A DNA stretch of 64,000 nucleotides from Hymenochaete sp. R1 (taxonomy: Eukaryota; Basidiomycota; Agaricomycetes; Hymenochaetales; Hymenochaetaceae), in assembly GCA_019400425.1 (NCBI GenBank), contig JAFREE010000007.1, positions 310,001-374,000 of the forward strand, written 5' to 3'. Under the pieces are notes generated by a model. The model did no database searches and was not told the DNA's origin. It saw nothing but the letters and a program-made list of their open reading frames with translations. Every line of letters begins with the position of its first letter. Within the stretch, counting starts at the first letter, position 1. Shown in pieces: positions 35,172 to 47,096 of the stretch. The position numbers and the translations under genes are program-made.

Positions 35172-36280
35172 TCACCGGCTCACAGAAACATACTCGTCGT
35201 CACTGCGTCCTTCAGAGACAGTTCCAGGACTGACGAGGACCGCAGCTTCCTCATCTGCGCTGTCCGGCGACAATGTACTGCGGGTCTGCGCCTTTCCCGC
35301 TCCCGACGACTCTTCAGAAGTGGTCGCAGCCGCAGTACTGGCCGCAGCCGTAGTATTCCCTTCATACTCTCTGTACAGACTTGCCAATCCTTCCACTTGG
35401 CTTTCGTAGCCCTTAATCACGAGCGTGTCTACTTGCTTAAACCCGCGAGCAATGTAGAGCGGAAGGCCGGCTTCGGAAGAGTCCCGGATGAAGATGGAGT
35501 GTTGTGTTGAGTTAGCGAGGTCAATGACTCGGTTGATGAGGGCGCTGCCGATACCTCGACGTTGAAAGTCGGGGTGAATGTATAGAGCGTGTCTGTTGTC
35601 ACAATATGAACATGAGGATAAAGCAAACTTGTCTTCGACGTTGAGAGAATGAGTTATTAGAGAACAACTCACAAGATATAGCATTCCTCTGCATAAGGAT
35701 GTCTAGTCAACACCTCCCTTTGCGCCTCCTTGAGCGCCTCCCTCATCCTCCCATCTTCCCCATTCGCCCCTCCCCAAACGCGACTCCTAACACCCTCGAC
35801 GACAGGATGCACCACATCGTTCAACACCCGTTCCTTCAACTTGCGTCCCCGCCTCCTCGCCTCCATCTCTGACTTGGGTAACGTCACCCTTATCATCCCG
35901 ACCGGCCTCCCAGTGCCATTGCCCTTCGCTGATACCGATTCGGAACCCTCGTCCGACGATGACGACGAGTCAGACCAACGAGCAGTGAAAAACACCGCTC
36001 CGTTGCGCATGTCTGCCGCCCGTCGACGTATCGTCGACTCGTAGTCCGGCCAGCGCCTCGGCGGGATGCCCGCACGTACCAAAGGCTCTCGGAACGGGAA
36101 CAACAATCGCGGGAGCACGTGTTTACCGCTGGCGTTTGTGTTTTCATTCGTGAAGGCGCCGGACAACGTGAAGAGCTCGCATTCTGCGAGGCCTGGGAGG
36201 TCGGAGGGGGATGTGGGCTCGATGGTGAGCGCGCCCGTATCCATACTGGCGCGATCTTTCGGCATGCTCTTGGATGACAT
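35172..36280 (-). CDS. GNAT-like N-acetyltransferase (tandem copy 2)
   Basis: Second member of the tandem pair. Exon 1 (MSSKSMPKDRASMDTGALT) has PSDLPGLAECELFTL and RLLFPFREPLVRAGIPPRRW, matching copy 1 block for block, then HPYAEECYIL at the intron. Exon 2 carries DFQRRGIGSALINRVIDLAN (acetyl-CoA motif A) and IFIRDSSEAGLPLYIARGFK. It ends in an extra 60-residue Ser/Thr/Ala/Glu-rich tail that copy 1 lacks. An acidic Ser run (SDSSSSSDEGSESVS) is inserted before a basic KSEMEARRRGRKLK stretch. Probably also an acetyltransferase of unknown substrate. Confidence 0.85.
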
Positions 36281-36982
36281 GGTGGGGAGTCGCGGGTCCC
36301 GGTAGTATATGGTTCAAGTTCAAGTTAAGTTTACAGCACTGATTGGAAGGCGCAAGAGGAGTGGGTAACGACTGCTGCGCGTATTCAGGCTGGGTTTAAA
36401 TGCAAAGATCACTTTGTTGTTCAGCACGACTGTGAACGCATCAGAGAACTGCGGCAAAGGAGGGCCGAGACACGGGAGGCGGTTGCTCCGGCGGGCGGCC
36501 TCTAACGGTCCCCAGCAGCATCAAGATCACGCTTTTCCTTTGTCAAATTCCAATTCTATTGTCCGTGCGGTGTCCGAGGCAGCAATCTCGCTATTCGACT
36601 CGCACTGTAGAGACATTATCACGGTGGGTGCCGACAGTGCTGTTTCTTGAAGATGATTCTTTCATTACGAGCTATTGGCGGCGACAGCATGACAATTGTA
36701 ATCATGGATTTTGTCAGCAGAGATAGATAGATAGAAATGAGACTGGAGATAGCGAAACGAAAGGTTATGCAGTTATGGAAAAATAATACTAACTGCAGGA
36801 ATAATAGCAAGACAAACTTGTATAAAAGCGGAGAAATAGAAAATATCATTAAAACGTTTAGAAAAAAAGGAGAGAGAATTAATATCATAAATCATGAATA
36901 GATAGCGTAGAAAAGCGGGAAGATAACAGACGTACGAGTGAGATTAATAGAACTAGCAGAAAACATATAAGAACAAGATAGG
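36281..36982. other. intergenic, no gene seen
   Basis: Between the 5' end of GNAT copy 2 and the 3' end of the SLFHFD-repeat gene, both on minus. AT-rich from about 36700 to 36980. No coding frame stands out. Confidence 0.5.
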
Positions 36983-39467
36983 CTACCTCCACCAGGCGCT
37001 ATCTCCGACAGGTAGTAGCTGAGATACCCTTTCGGAGACTATACCGGAGCCTTGATTTGAAGCAAGTCTGATGCCAGACTGGAGACGAGATGAAAATTGA
37101 CTAGGTGTATGCGGAGCATCAAGAGGTTTACCGCTAGACAAAGCAGCTGTCGAGGGAGGACTTGAAGGAGACCCAGAAGGTCGACGAAGAGCAGGTCGAC
37201 GAGCCAGCCCAGTACCAGAAGCGGATGTTCCTCCAAGTTGGCGCTTGGATGAAGACACACTTCGAACGCCGACCATTAGGTTCGTTGAAGAGTTTAAAGG
37301 TCGCCGAGGAACTTTCGTATCAAAATGAACAGGAGGAAGGCTCTTCCGGAGAGGGTATCTCTGGCCTGTCCTTGATGCGATCGGAACACGATCTGAGTTT
37401 GGACGATTACCAGCGACTTCCTGGGGACTAGATGCGTTCGCACGAGGCGATCTTGGTGTCGAAGCGGCGACTGTCAGCCTGGAATTAATAGTTGGCCGAC
37501 TGCGCGTTGGACTTCCCATTGAACTAGATGCCTTGTCAAGTTGAGCACGCCGCACTACTTGAGGGGACTGAGTCTTCGAGGGAGAGGGGAGCTTGCTGCC
37601 AGAAGCACGGGCAGAACTATCGCGAGTCAAAGACACTTGTTGACTAGACCGAGCTTGCTTACCCGGGACCGGTAGAGAGGGACGTCGTCTAGGACACACT
37701 CTTCTGGGAGAGTCTATATGTGTCTGACAGATCTATGAAACATGAGTGGCGGAACGTAGGTGAGTTAAATCCAAAGAAACGTACCTCTGCGGCTTGAGAC
37801 AACGGCTCCGGAGGACCTTCGCATAAGCGCGGAACAGAGGTGATCACATTTGATATTTCCTCAGTGATGTCGATGTCGCCTGTGCCACCTAGGGCCGTCC
37901 ATAAGGACAAGGAGCAGTCGATCGCATAAGAGTCTTCGTTTTCTTCATCGGTAAACCACTGGGACGTTGCTTAGTACTATATTGAGATGAGGAGATTGGA
38001 TACTCACATTCATGATGGGCAACTCATCGTTGCAGCTTCCCAGAGACATTATTACACTGGTTGAGCTGGAAAATTTGTAAGCATACTTGTATGTCATGAC
38101 GTCAGCGAAACATTCATACCAAGAAGCGTTAATGTCCAAAACACTTTGCATCGCAGTGTCTGGGCGATAGAATAAGCTATCATCAGCTCCGCTCCCGTTA
38201 CGGTCATCGAAGTAGAAAATAGAGCCATCGCTATCGGTGACGCTGAATTCACATGCTGATGTCTCGATCTTTTCACCAACTTTGTCGAAGTGAAAGAGAG
38301 AATAGTCGCTGTCCGTGCTGCTGATAACTTCAATGTTGATCTGAGTGTCGACGCTTTGGTCTTCACTGATGCCAGTATCGGAATTGCCACCGAGTTCAAT
38401 GTTATCGAAATGGAACAAAGAGTACTCGCCGATGACGCTGTGAGAGCGTTCATCGTCATTTGCATCTTGGCATTTTACATCGTTGTCAATGTCGTCTTGA
38501 TCCTGGTCCTCATCATCGCGTTCAATGTCGCGGTTTATTGGCACCCTGGATTGGATTGCATTCTCACGTTCCTCCTCATCCGTATAGGAAGTGTTCGAGG
38601 AGGTCAACGAGAGGCGCTCGTGTTCGAGGCTGGGGATCGGGATTGAGACGACTCCCTTGTGTTCAGGGGACGATAATGCCGTAGTGGCTGACGATGTGTC
38701 GGCATCGGAATCTGCGGTCGATTTCGAATCGAATATCGAAGACGGTGGGCTGGATTCAGTGCTAGAGTCGATACATGGTGAAGCGGTCTGAAACAAAGTG
38801 GTCAGCCAGTTGAATACACTAGACTGAATGCAGATATTTACCGGACGGGTTCTACTTGGGTAAAAGGCTGGAATGGACGTTGACGGAGCTGGAAAAGACT
38901 GCAGAAGCGAGTACATGCTATCGTCTTCTTCTCTTGATGATGCTGTTAGGTGAGCCTGTGCGGGACTTGCGATGACCGGTGGGATACTACGGTATTGGAA
39001 GTCAGCGAAGAAATAATCGGAGTGTGCATACAGGGAACTCACAATTTCGTTTTCTTCTTTTCATCGACTGAAGGGAGCCTTCCAACATCCCTCAATCGCT
39101 TCTTCATTTCCTCAAACTCCTTCATAACATACTCCTTGACCTCCTTCGGGGTATACCAATGAAACCCGAAGTCAATCTCCAATCCCAATTCGAGCTGGGC
39201 CTCCGCATTACGTAAATACATCTCAGCCTGGATCTGAATCCGCTTCTTCTCGAGCACTGTTTGCTGGTCCCGAGCGTTGCGGCGGCGGACGCAGATGAAG
39301 AATGCACAGATGACGACGATGATGGAGGTGAGGATACCAAGGATGGCTCCTTTGGAGAGAGTGGAGGGGGCTTCGCCGGGGAACATGAAGGAGCGGGAGT
39401 TGTCTTGTGTACCGGACTGCTGAGAGTCGGTGTTGCTGCTGTTGCTGTAGAAAGAAGATGGTGCCAT
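36983..39467 (-). CDS. single-TM protein with SLFHFD repeats, unknown function
   Basis: Five exons join in phase to give about 760 residues. An N-terminal Ser/Thr-rich outer part is followed by one TM helix (KGAILGILTSIIVVICAFFICV) and a basic stop-transfer (RRRNARDQQ). A helical segment (EKKRIQIQAEMYLRNAEAQLEL, then YTPKEVKEYVMKEFEEMKKR) follows. The middle is acidic and holds a repeat, SLFHFD, SLFHFD, SIFYFD, SLFYRPD, at spacings 40, 26 and 15. The C-terminal exon is Ser/Pro/Arg-rich and basic (ends GDSAWWR). The 54-nt intron near 38830-38885 is a multiple of three and has no stop, so retention is possible. Start chosen at MAPSSFYSN because the longer frame begins without ATG and the TATA box at 39603 lies above it. 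I recognise no family. Confidence 0.7.
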
Positions 39468-40214
39468 TTCGTTGAACGAAGGTGTTGAAGTCGTTGTAGG
39501 GCGAGTGGGCGCGGAGAAATGGGTTGAAGCAGCAAGTCTGAACAGGAGAAGGAAGCAGAAGGAAGTCAAGTCCTGGAGACTTAGACCTCTTCGACCGTCA
39601 GGTTTATATAGGACATGACAGGAGTGTCAGCCATCTTGAGAAGGGTCTCAAACCATCATTCCCAAAGGAGAGCTACAAATAAAAGATCAATTATCGTCCA
39701 AAATCGAATTGGGATTGCGCAACTTACCTGAGAGCACAGGCCTGAATGCAAGCTCGTGCGGAGCTGACTGATCCATGCGTTAGAAATTGAGCTCATATCG
39801 GACTCGATTCTCCTTAAATTCACCAAGGGCTTTGCTAGTTTGTCCAGTGAAATTTTCGGGAAGATGCCTTGTCAAAAAGATAAGATCCGAGTCAGCTACT
39901 ATGGTGGAAGGGATAAACGGAATGTGCGACCTTGTGTGTGAGTATTGATCGACAAACGATAAAGCTTGAGACAGACACAGACAGACTCTGATCGATATTC
40001 TCGAAGACGCGAGCTGGGTTCTGTCAACGGACAAGTACCACCAAGGAAATCCACAATTAAAACACTAATATAATTATACAATATTATGAATACTATTTCC
40101 ATTGTAAAAAGAAGTGATTTGTGGATGTGGCTCCAGTCCTCGCAAAATCGAGGAAACAAACTAATCTCAAGATTACAAATACTCGTTCCGATCTGATAGA
40201 AGAAGAAATAGCCA
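39468..40214. other. intergenic, no gene seen
   Basis: Spacer between the SLFHFD-repeat gene start and the 3' end of the SNF2 gene. Includes the TATA box of the former. No coding content recognised. Confidence 0.5.
39603..39610 (-). promoter_or_regulatory. TATA box of SLFHFD-repeat gene
   Basis: TATATAAA on the minus strand, about 140 nt upstream of the chosen ATG at 39467. Confidence 0.5.
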
Positions 40215-43200
40215 TTAACGTGGATGGCGATTCTGGTAACCGTGCAACGTGGTCTGTGGCCTTTCAGCTTCTTTCTGACGCATACCAAAGAGTTCAATGA
40301 TATCTAGGAAAGGAAAAAAAATCAGTATCAAATAATCAATGTTATAAGCACGTTAAATCTACCCTGCATGCGAGCCTGCTTTTTCTGACGAACGCTGTCG
40401 GCGTTCTTCATACCCGAGAAAGCCTACAAGCAAAAAATAGTTCAGGATTTTTTTTCGTAGAAAGAACGGGACTTTCAAACCTGAGTTACGAGTTTCTTTT
40501 TCTTTTCCTGAATGTCGATGACCTTTGCCTCCACGGTATTCTCGGCTATGAGTTGATATACGTGCACTTTTCTAGTCTGCCCAATTCTTTTACGAAGATT
40601 GAGTCGTATTTCGCGTCGTTGCGCAGACACTGAAACCTACCGATTACACCGGTCGATGGCTTGGCTTTCGATTCCTTCCTGCCACCATCTGGGATGAAAG
40701 TAAGCGTCATTGACTCAGGAAAATGGGCATGTTGAACACGCACGGGTCCATCCTTTATTGAGAAAAATATTTATCAGCGACACGTTTCGTCTTTCATTTT
40801 TGACAAAACGCACAGAAAAACATGGTTGGCGACTGTTAAGTTTAGTCCAAGTGCGCCGGCCTTCAATGAGATAAGCATGATCTTTGGGTTTGTTTTATCA
40901 CCGTAAGTGCAATTGAGAGCTTGTGCGAGCGCGCGTCTGCCCTTCCTCGCGGATTTTACTTGTGCGACCACGCCCTTTCCATCAGGAAATTCGTCATCAT
41001 CGTTATCCTCCTCTGTAACGCTGGACTCCTCGTCGCTGCCGTCTAGGACTATGACCTCCTCTTTTTTCTTGGCGAAGCGCTTGGGACGGATCGCTGGAGG
41101 TGGAGGAGAGGCGGTATCGAAGTCATCATCGCGTACTGGAATGCAAAAACGGTTTATTGTCTCTTTTCGCCTCTTCGCCGACATTTTCCCATCGAGTCTC
41201 TCGAAGGAAATACTAGGAAGTCTTGCGAGTTAGTCAATACCACCAAGGGAGAAAGGTCGCTCACCCAGCTTCATCAAGTGCTTCGCCTATCTGCGCATGT
41301 AGCATACGTATATTTTATCTCTAATCGAGATGTAGTGAAGACATACCTTATCCAAGAAAGAAGTGAATTGCGAGAAAACCAGGGACTTCTCGTTGCTGGG
41401 AATCAACTCCAGTAGTTTCACAAGTTGATCAATCTTCGCAGACGATCCTTCGCGTATTTCGTTTGCTTCATTATTACCACATTCGTATTTAGGTGGAGCC
41501 TGTGTCAACTCAGTCGGAGGGGCAGGTTCAACCACATCCATCATTGTTATTTGCCTCCTATCCTATAACTGAGTGTCAGTTCTTTTCATCAGCTTGTTTT
41601 AGGAAATTGATACATACCATCGGACATTTAGGATCTCTTGCTATTACTTCGGTGATACTAACCAAAGTCAATTTCTGAGCTGAGGCGACAGTACAGAGGG
41701 TCTCACCAAGGAAGACAAAACATGTGCGCACAGCCCGTAATCCTAGGTTCTGACGGCTCTGTGAAGCAGATGGGACATTCCTACTTGTGATGAGAGGCAT
41801 GAACAGCGGTTTCACAAAATTACTTACTTCGCTATCTTCTATCATTTGTGCTAGGATAGCTTGAAGCTGTATTTTACGTTCTGGAGTGACTTTAATGAGT
41901 TTTCCAGGCTTGTTATCCCTTTCTTCTTCCACGGCGTATGTCAGCTGTTCTACGTAGTTTGAAGGGATAAGCCCAGGATGAAGGACAATTTGTCGGAGGC
42001 GAGTCAACATGCTGAGTACGCTGGTCGGGATCTTAAAAAGACTTAAATAGACAGGTCACTTCCAGTGTGAAATGGGCTTACTCCAGTTCCACCATTCTCA
42101 AGCATAAACGCCTCGACCCTTTGTTTCGACAGGTCTTCTACCTGTTCATATAGCTCCTGGAGTGTTTAGAAGGGTCATAAGTTGTACTTTTTGAAATATA
42201 TGAAGTTAAGTACTCTTGTTTTCTCATCCAAAGCAACAGGGATCGTCATCATCTCAATCTAAAATTCCGTTAGTGAAGCCCTTTCAGAGTCACGCAATTA
42301 CATACTCCGGGGAGTGGGACCAGCGCATTTCCGTCCTTGTCTTGCATCTGCAAGTGACTGCATCAGGGTTGCAAATTCTCGGTGAAACAATGCAGGCAAA
42401 CCTCTTTAGTGCGCCTGATACATATCTGACTCATGATAGCCTTTGGAGGAAATGAGATGAAGCGAAGAATGCGAAGAATATGAAGGACTTACCTTTAATA
42501 GTTGCCCACCGTCTGGTGAGCCGTTGGTCAAAGGGCGCAAAACAAGACGATTATAAAAGTCATCGCTATCAAGAGGCTTGCATACTTGCAAGAAAGAAAT
42601 AATAGAGCCCAGATCCTAAAATTGGGATAAGTGATAGATCTTCCCAAATATCACTGTCACTGACTCTTGGACTATTTATCTATAGGAAATATATTAGTGT
42701 TTTGTTCCGAAAGAGAATATTCCGCTCACAATAGGGGTACCTGTCAATATCCAACGACGTTCAGCCTCAAGAGCGCACACAGCTCGCGCCATTTTTGTCT
42801 TTGGGTTGCGAATGGTATGACCTTCGTCAAGGATGATGCGCTACGCGCAGACTCAGACATGAGAACCTCAAAATAATGAAACGACGTGCCTTCCAAGGCA
42901 CCGCGAAGAGGCCCTTCAAGTTCGTCTTTTGTTTTTTAGATGCACTGGTCGAAGATTTTAGGGCATTCGATCCTTTGGCGTCGTGCTCGATTGTGACAAT
43001 CTGGTAGGTCGTGATGACTATGTCGTATTTCCTCAAGCGATCAGGAGAGAAAGAACGTCCGTCTCCATAATAGACATGATGCTTGAGAGCGCCCGGACCA
43101 CAGTGATCTTTTATTTGCTGTTCCCAATTTGACAACACGGACAGAGGGACAACTGAACACTTTGAATGATGATTAACAACGAAAATCGATTGCACTCACC

Positions 43201-45218
43201 GATTAGAGTTGACTTGGTATGGTCCGGCATGGCATCGGACTTCGTTGCCAGGATGAGGGCTAGCATCGTCAGTGTTTTCCCCTTGTTATGGAAGGTCAGA
43301 GACTGCCTGCACGAGTGATATGAGACTCACTAGACCCATGCTATCAGCGCACAGACCTCCGCGACCAAGAACGGGGACGACTTCCTGAGGAGTTCGTGTC
43401 GCCACTTTGAGCTTTAAGCACCTATCTTGATCCGAAAGAGAAGCTAGAGCTCACCATTATAGTAAAAGTTCTGAGTTGAGCATCAGTACACAAATTTTAC
43501 GTTTCCCGCTCACCACATACCTTCTGACCATTTGACTTTAGTTGCCAAAATTGCACTGGATGATGATCAGTAGCCTTGGTCGGAAGCTTTGGATACTCGT
43601 GATCAATACACCATTGTAATCCTTGGCGCTGACAAGATGTCAGCTCGATCCCATAAACGGATAATCATGAAAGCTTACTTGGTGCCGCAGAAGATCCACG
43701 TTGAGATCCCCCGACTGCAGTCCAGGTGGGTTTGGATGCTCAGGTAGGTCGAGTACGTCAGATGTAGCACACAGTTTGTCCATCAACGAATCTCTGCGAC
43801 TATCGTCATCGACTTTCTCCAGATTGTTGAGAATTGACCGGAGTTCTTCAGCTTTCTCCAAAGCCTCGAGTTGAGCAGCAGTGAGTTTCTTCTTTCCTTT
43901 TCCTTGGGGCACCTCTTCTTGCTCGCCATTGATAGTGTACGTTTGGGTGCGAGGGAGGTTTGAGGCACCTGGAATGTCCCGGGACCCATCTGCTCTTGGC
44001 GGAGGGAAACCTTGTTGCCGCGGTGTCGCCCAGATAAGTTGCGGCTCCAAGCTATTTCGTTGCTCATGTGAACCGTAGATTTTGAGGATTCTGGAGGTAC
44101 AGATTAGAGACAGAAGCAGATACAAGTTCCAAATCGTCGACTTCGCTTACATCGGTAGTTGGTAGGTGTTACGTCCTGGGGCTTTAGTCGAATAGAGTTG
44201 AGTGCGTTGAAAAAACGAAAGGTGAACGATAATTTGATACATACAGACACCACTTTTCACTACGCCTTCTGCCGCAATCCTTCCCATATCCAGAAGGGGG
44301 GCAAGCCTCTGAGCAACGTTACGAGGGAGATGGCCAATTTGTTGCCCATTTATATTCTTTACTGAGATGGCGTTTCTAGCCAGAAAATGTAATCATGAGA
44401 TCAAGAAGCGCAGGAGATGAGCGTACCTGTCATATGGATTAAGGGGTTCACGCTCGAGGCGGACTTCTTCTCCAGAGCCAGCCCAGCCTGATGGAAAGAG
44501 GTCTAAATTAGTTAAAGCTGCAGGAGAGTCGGACGATTACCTACCGTTATAATACTGAACACCTACGGCTTGGCTGGCCATGACAACATACAGGTCATCC
44601 CTGGAGTCTTGAACTGGGCCAGCTTCATCTTCGTCATCGTCTATTTCTATAACTTCGTGTCCACTTATTACGACCGGTTGGGATGCTTGGGATGAAGAGG
44701 GCCTGGTTTGACTTGATGACGGTGCGGCGTTGCTTTCGCGTTTACGCTTCGAGGTACTTGGTCCAGGTACGCTGCGAATATCTAGTTGCCTTGCGGTGGC
44801 TGGAATATCGTCTGGATCAACAGCACCTCGAACCATGGCCATCTGAACTTTCGACTGGTCGGTAGGGCTGATGTATCTGAGTCCACCAATATAGTCGGAG
44901 CCTAAATTATTCATTGAGCGCAATATTTTAGGCGTCACACAACCCCTACATTATGGTTAGCACAATTCCAGCGACTTGACACGACCGAGCTTATAAGAGG
45001 GCTTACCAATGCCTCCATTTTACGGATTCGCCGTAAGGACTAGCAGTAACCTCTCCGTAGCGCAGCGTTCCTTTTTCGATAGCAGTTCCGTTGCAAGGGG
45101 CTGGCCCGTTGCATTTTGCCCTCGAAGATTTGCTATACTGTAAAAGCGTTAATGCATGTCCCGTCAAATGTTCTGAGTTATTAAGACTCGGCGTTACCTC
45201 AAGCAGGTGACCCGACAT
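40215..45218 (-). CDS. Rad5/HLTF-like SNF2 translocase with PARP finger, HIRAN and RING
   Basis: DNA-dependent ATPase of the Rad5/HLTF branch, expected to act in the nucleus on stalled replication forks and to ubiquitinate PCNA. Domains from the N-terminus: a PARP-type zinc finger ([31 protein letters not shown]); HIRAN ([20 protein letters not shown] near 44390-44330); SNF2 ATPase with DSMGLGKT split by an intron, and [12 protein letters not shown] (DEGH box); a C3HC3D-type RING ([33 protein letters not shown]) near 41810-41530; helicase C-domain ([27 protein letters not shown]). The last RING ligand appears as Asp in CPMD instead of Cys. Many introns; roughly 1,100-1,200 residues. The stop lies at 40215. 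The PARP finger in front of HIRAN is unusual for Rad5. Confidence 0.9.
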
Positions 45219-46095
45219 AGAGTGTCCTCACTGGGATGAGAATCCGCGGCTCAAGATTCTTCTGGGCTGAGGAATACGGTCGAAATGCAAAGACGACGTG
45301 GAATAGGGGATTCAAGGCTGCGGAAAATGCGTGCAAGAGAAGCGCGTCTCGCAAAAAGGCGAAGGCTGAAAAGCTGACGCCGCGATCACGTGCTACGCAA
45401 ACGGCTTTCTTGCAGTTGCAGAGTTGCAGATTGCTGGGGCCGCTAAGTACATGCATATATACAATTACGTAGATGTATAGTGTGGGGATACGAATTCCGA
45501 TCGAATTTGAACCATTGCGCTAGTCTCACTACTATGCAAAATATCGATGCCATCATTCATAGGCATACAAATTTCACAAAAAAAACTGTGCAGGCAGCGC
45601 TTTGGAAAGCTTCGTCGCTCTGAGTCAGTGTCATACTGTTCTAAGTTTTTTATGTTAGGTTAACCTACTATAATGTCCTTTATGGGGTATCTGAAAAAAA
45701 TGACCTAAAACGATCCAATAACCATCTGATTCTCCTAAGATTGAAACGCGCAGATGCAATAGCAAAACCCAGTAGTTCATGAATTTAGTGGGCGGTGTTG
45801 CGTATTAGATCTCTATCCCAGTGTCTCCCCGAGGATGAACGTAACACTTCGCTTGAGTCTTCCTCCTCATAAACCATTCCACCATTCCTCCCATTGTTTC
45901 ATATAAAGAAATGTTTATGGACGCTCGTCGTACTCTGGTGTTCCCCTACACAATGATTTATGCGTGCCGAAAGATTCCGGTATTCCAGTTGTGCGATATT
46001 CTGCATGATTTGACCGTCCGAAAGTCCGGTAAACAAGCCATTTTGTCGTTGTACAGAAGGTGAATAATATACAGTCACTGCTTAAAACCGACCCA
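45219..46095. other. intergenic, no gene seen
   Basis: Spacer between the SNF2 gene start and the ARPC4 stop. Nothing coding recognised. The last 200 bp should hold the ARPC4 3' UTR. Confidence 0.5.
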
Positions 46096-46887
46096 TCAAG
46101 AATCGAACTGCAGTATGCCATGAGCTGTCAGAATCGGGTACTTGGTCTGAAATGATATCGCACGTACCGCGCCGAGATATGACTCTGCCACTGTGCGTGC
46201 TCGGGCATTTATACTCAACTTCATTTCGCTGATTTCCTTATCGACTTCCTCCATGAATTGAATGATGAAGTCAACAATTTTATGTTTCAGCATCGTTTCC
46301 GAATGATTATTTGTTATAAGGAACGAAATGTCGTAGCCCTATACGGTGAATAGTAAGATATCATTTGATGCCAGCGATGCAAAGGCACTCACAGACACAG
46401 GCTTCCTTCGCAGAACGATGAAACTCTCCGCCCGTTGCATCATGAAGCGCGTAAATTTGTGACATAGGATCTTCTCGATTTCGTCGGCTTGCTTTATTTT
46501 GATGCTAACCCGTATCGAATTGATCGAGGGTTCAATGTAAACACTTTCGTTCTCGTTACGGGATATGGTTAAGGGATTAAGGAGAACTTCCTTCGATACC
46601 CTTTGATGTACAGCATAATTAACCTCGACTTGTAAGGGGGGGCACACAAGCACTCACCGCACTTCTACCTCTGGGAAGTTATGCCTTTCCACGACCTGAA
46701 AGCACAATCATGGACGCCGGATTGGTAAAGATGGAACATTACACTTACCTGTGAGGGAAAGTCTTGTAACGTTAATGCTGCCGTCAGAGTCGATCTGACG
46801 GCGGCTAGGTAGGGTCTTAAGACATTTGACTGGGGATAATAATTCTACATTAGTTCCCATTCTGAAGCTTTAAATGCGACTTGCCAT
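46096..46887 (-). CDS. ARPC4: Arp2/3 complex subunit 4 (ARPC4)
   Basis: Subunit of the seven-protein Arp2/3 complex that nucleates branched actin; ARPC4 forms the clamp core with ARPC2. The spliced product is about 165-170 residues, the family's fixed size: [147 protein letters not shown]. Every block matches the family. The initiator ATG (46885-46887) is alone in its exon, followed by an intron whose donor reads GCAAGT, so the coding sequence starts across a GC-AG intron. A final intron before AFDS ends the gene at 46096. Divergent from the FKBP gene with 209 bp between starts. Confidence 0.97.
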
Positions 46888-47096
46888 GGCTGTTTATGGC
46901 ACGAGCGGTACAGATACAGATGATAGCTTGGCCAATGGCATGCTTTTGCTGCGGGCATGCTCGAGACGCGTTGCTGATCGCGTCGATCGCCTGAGTTTGA
47001 ACAAAGGCGTAAAATAGGTGTGCAAAAAATCAGAAGTTTGCGCGCTTCCTCCGAGTCTTTGTCCACAATTCGCTGTAATTTCGAACCCGTCTCGCC

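Noticed and set aside
45480..45540. tRNA-like B-box on the minus strand (GGTTCAAATTC)
   Set aside because: No 5-bp T-stem around it and no A-box or acceptor stem at the right distance.
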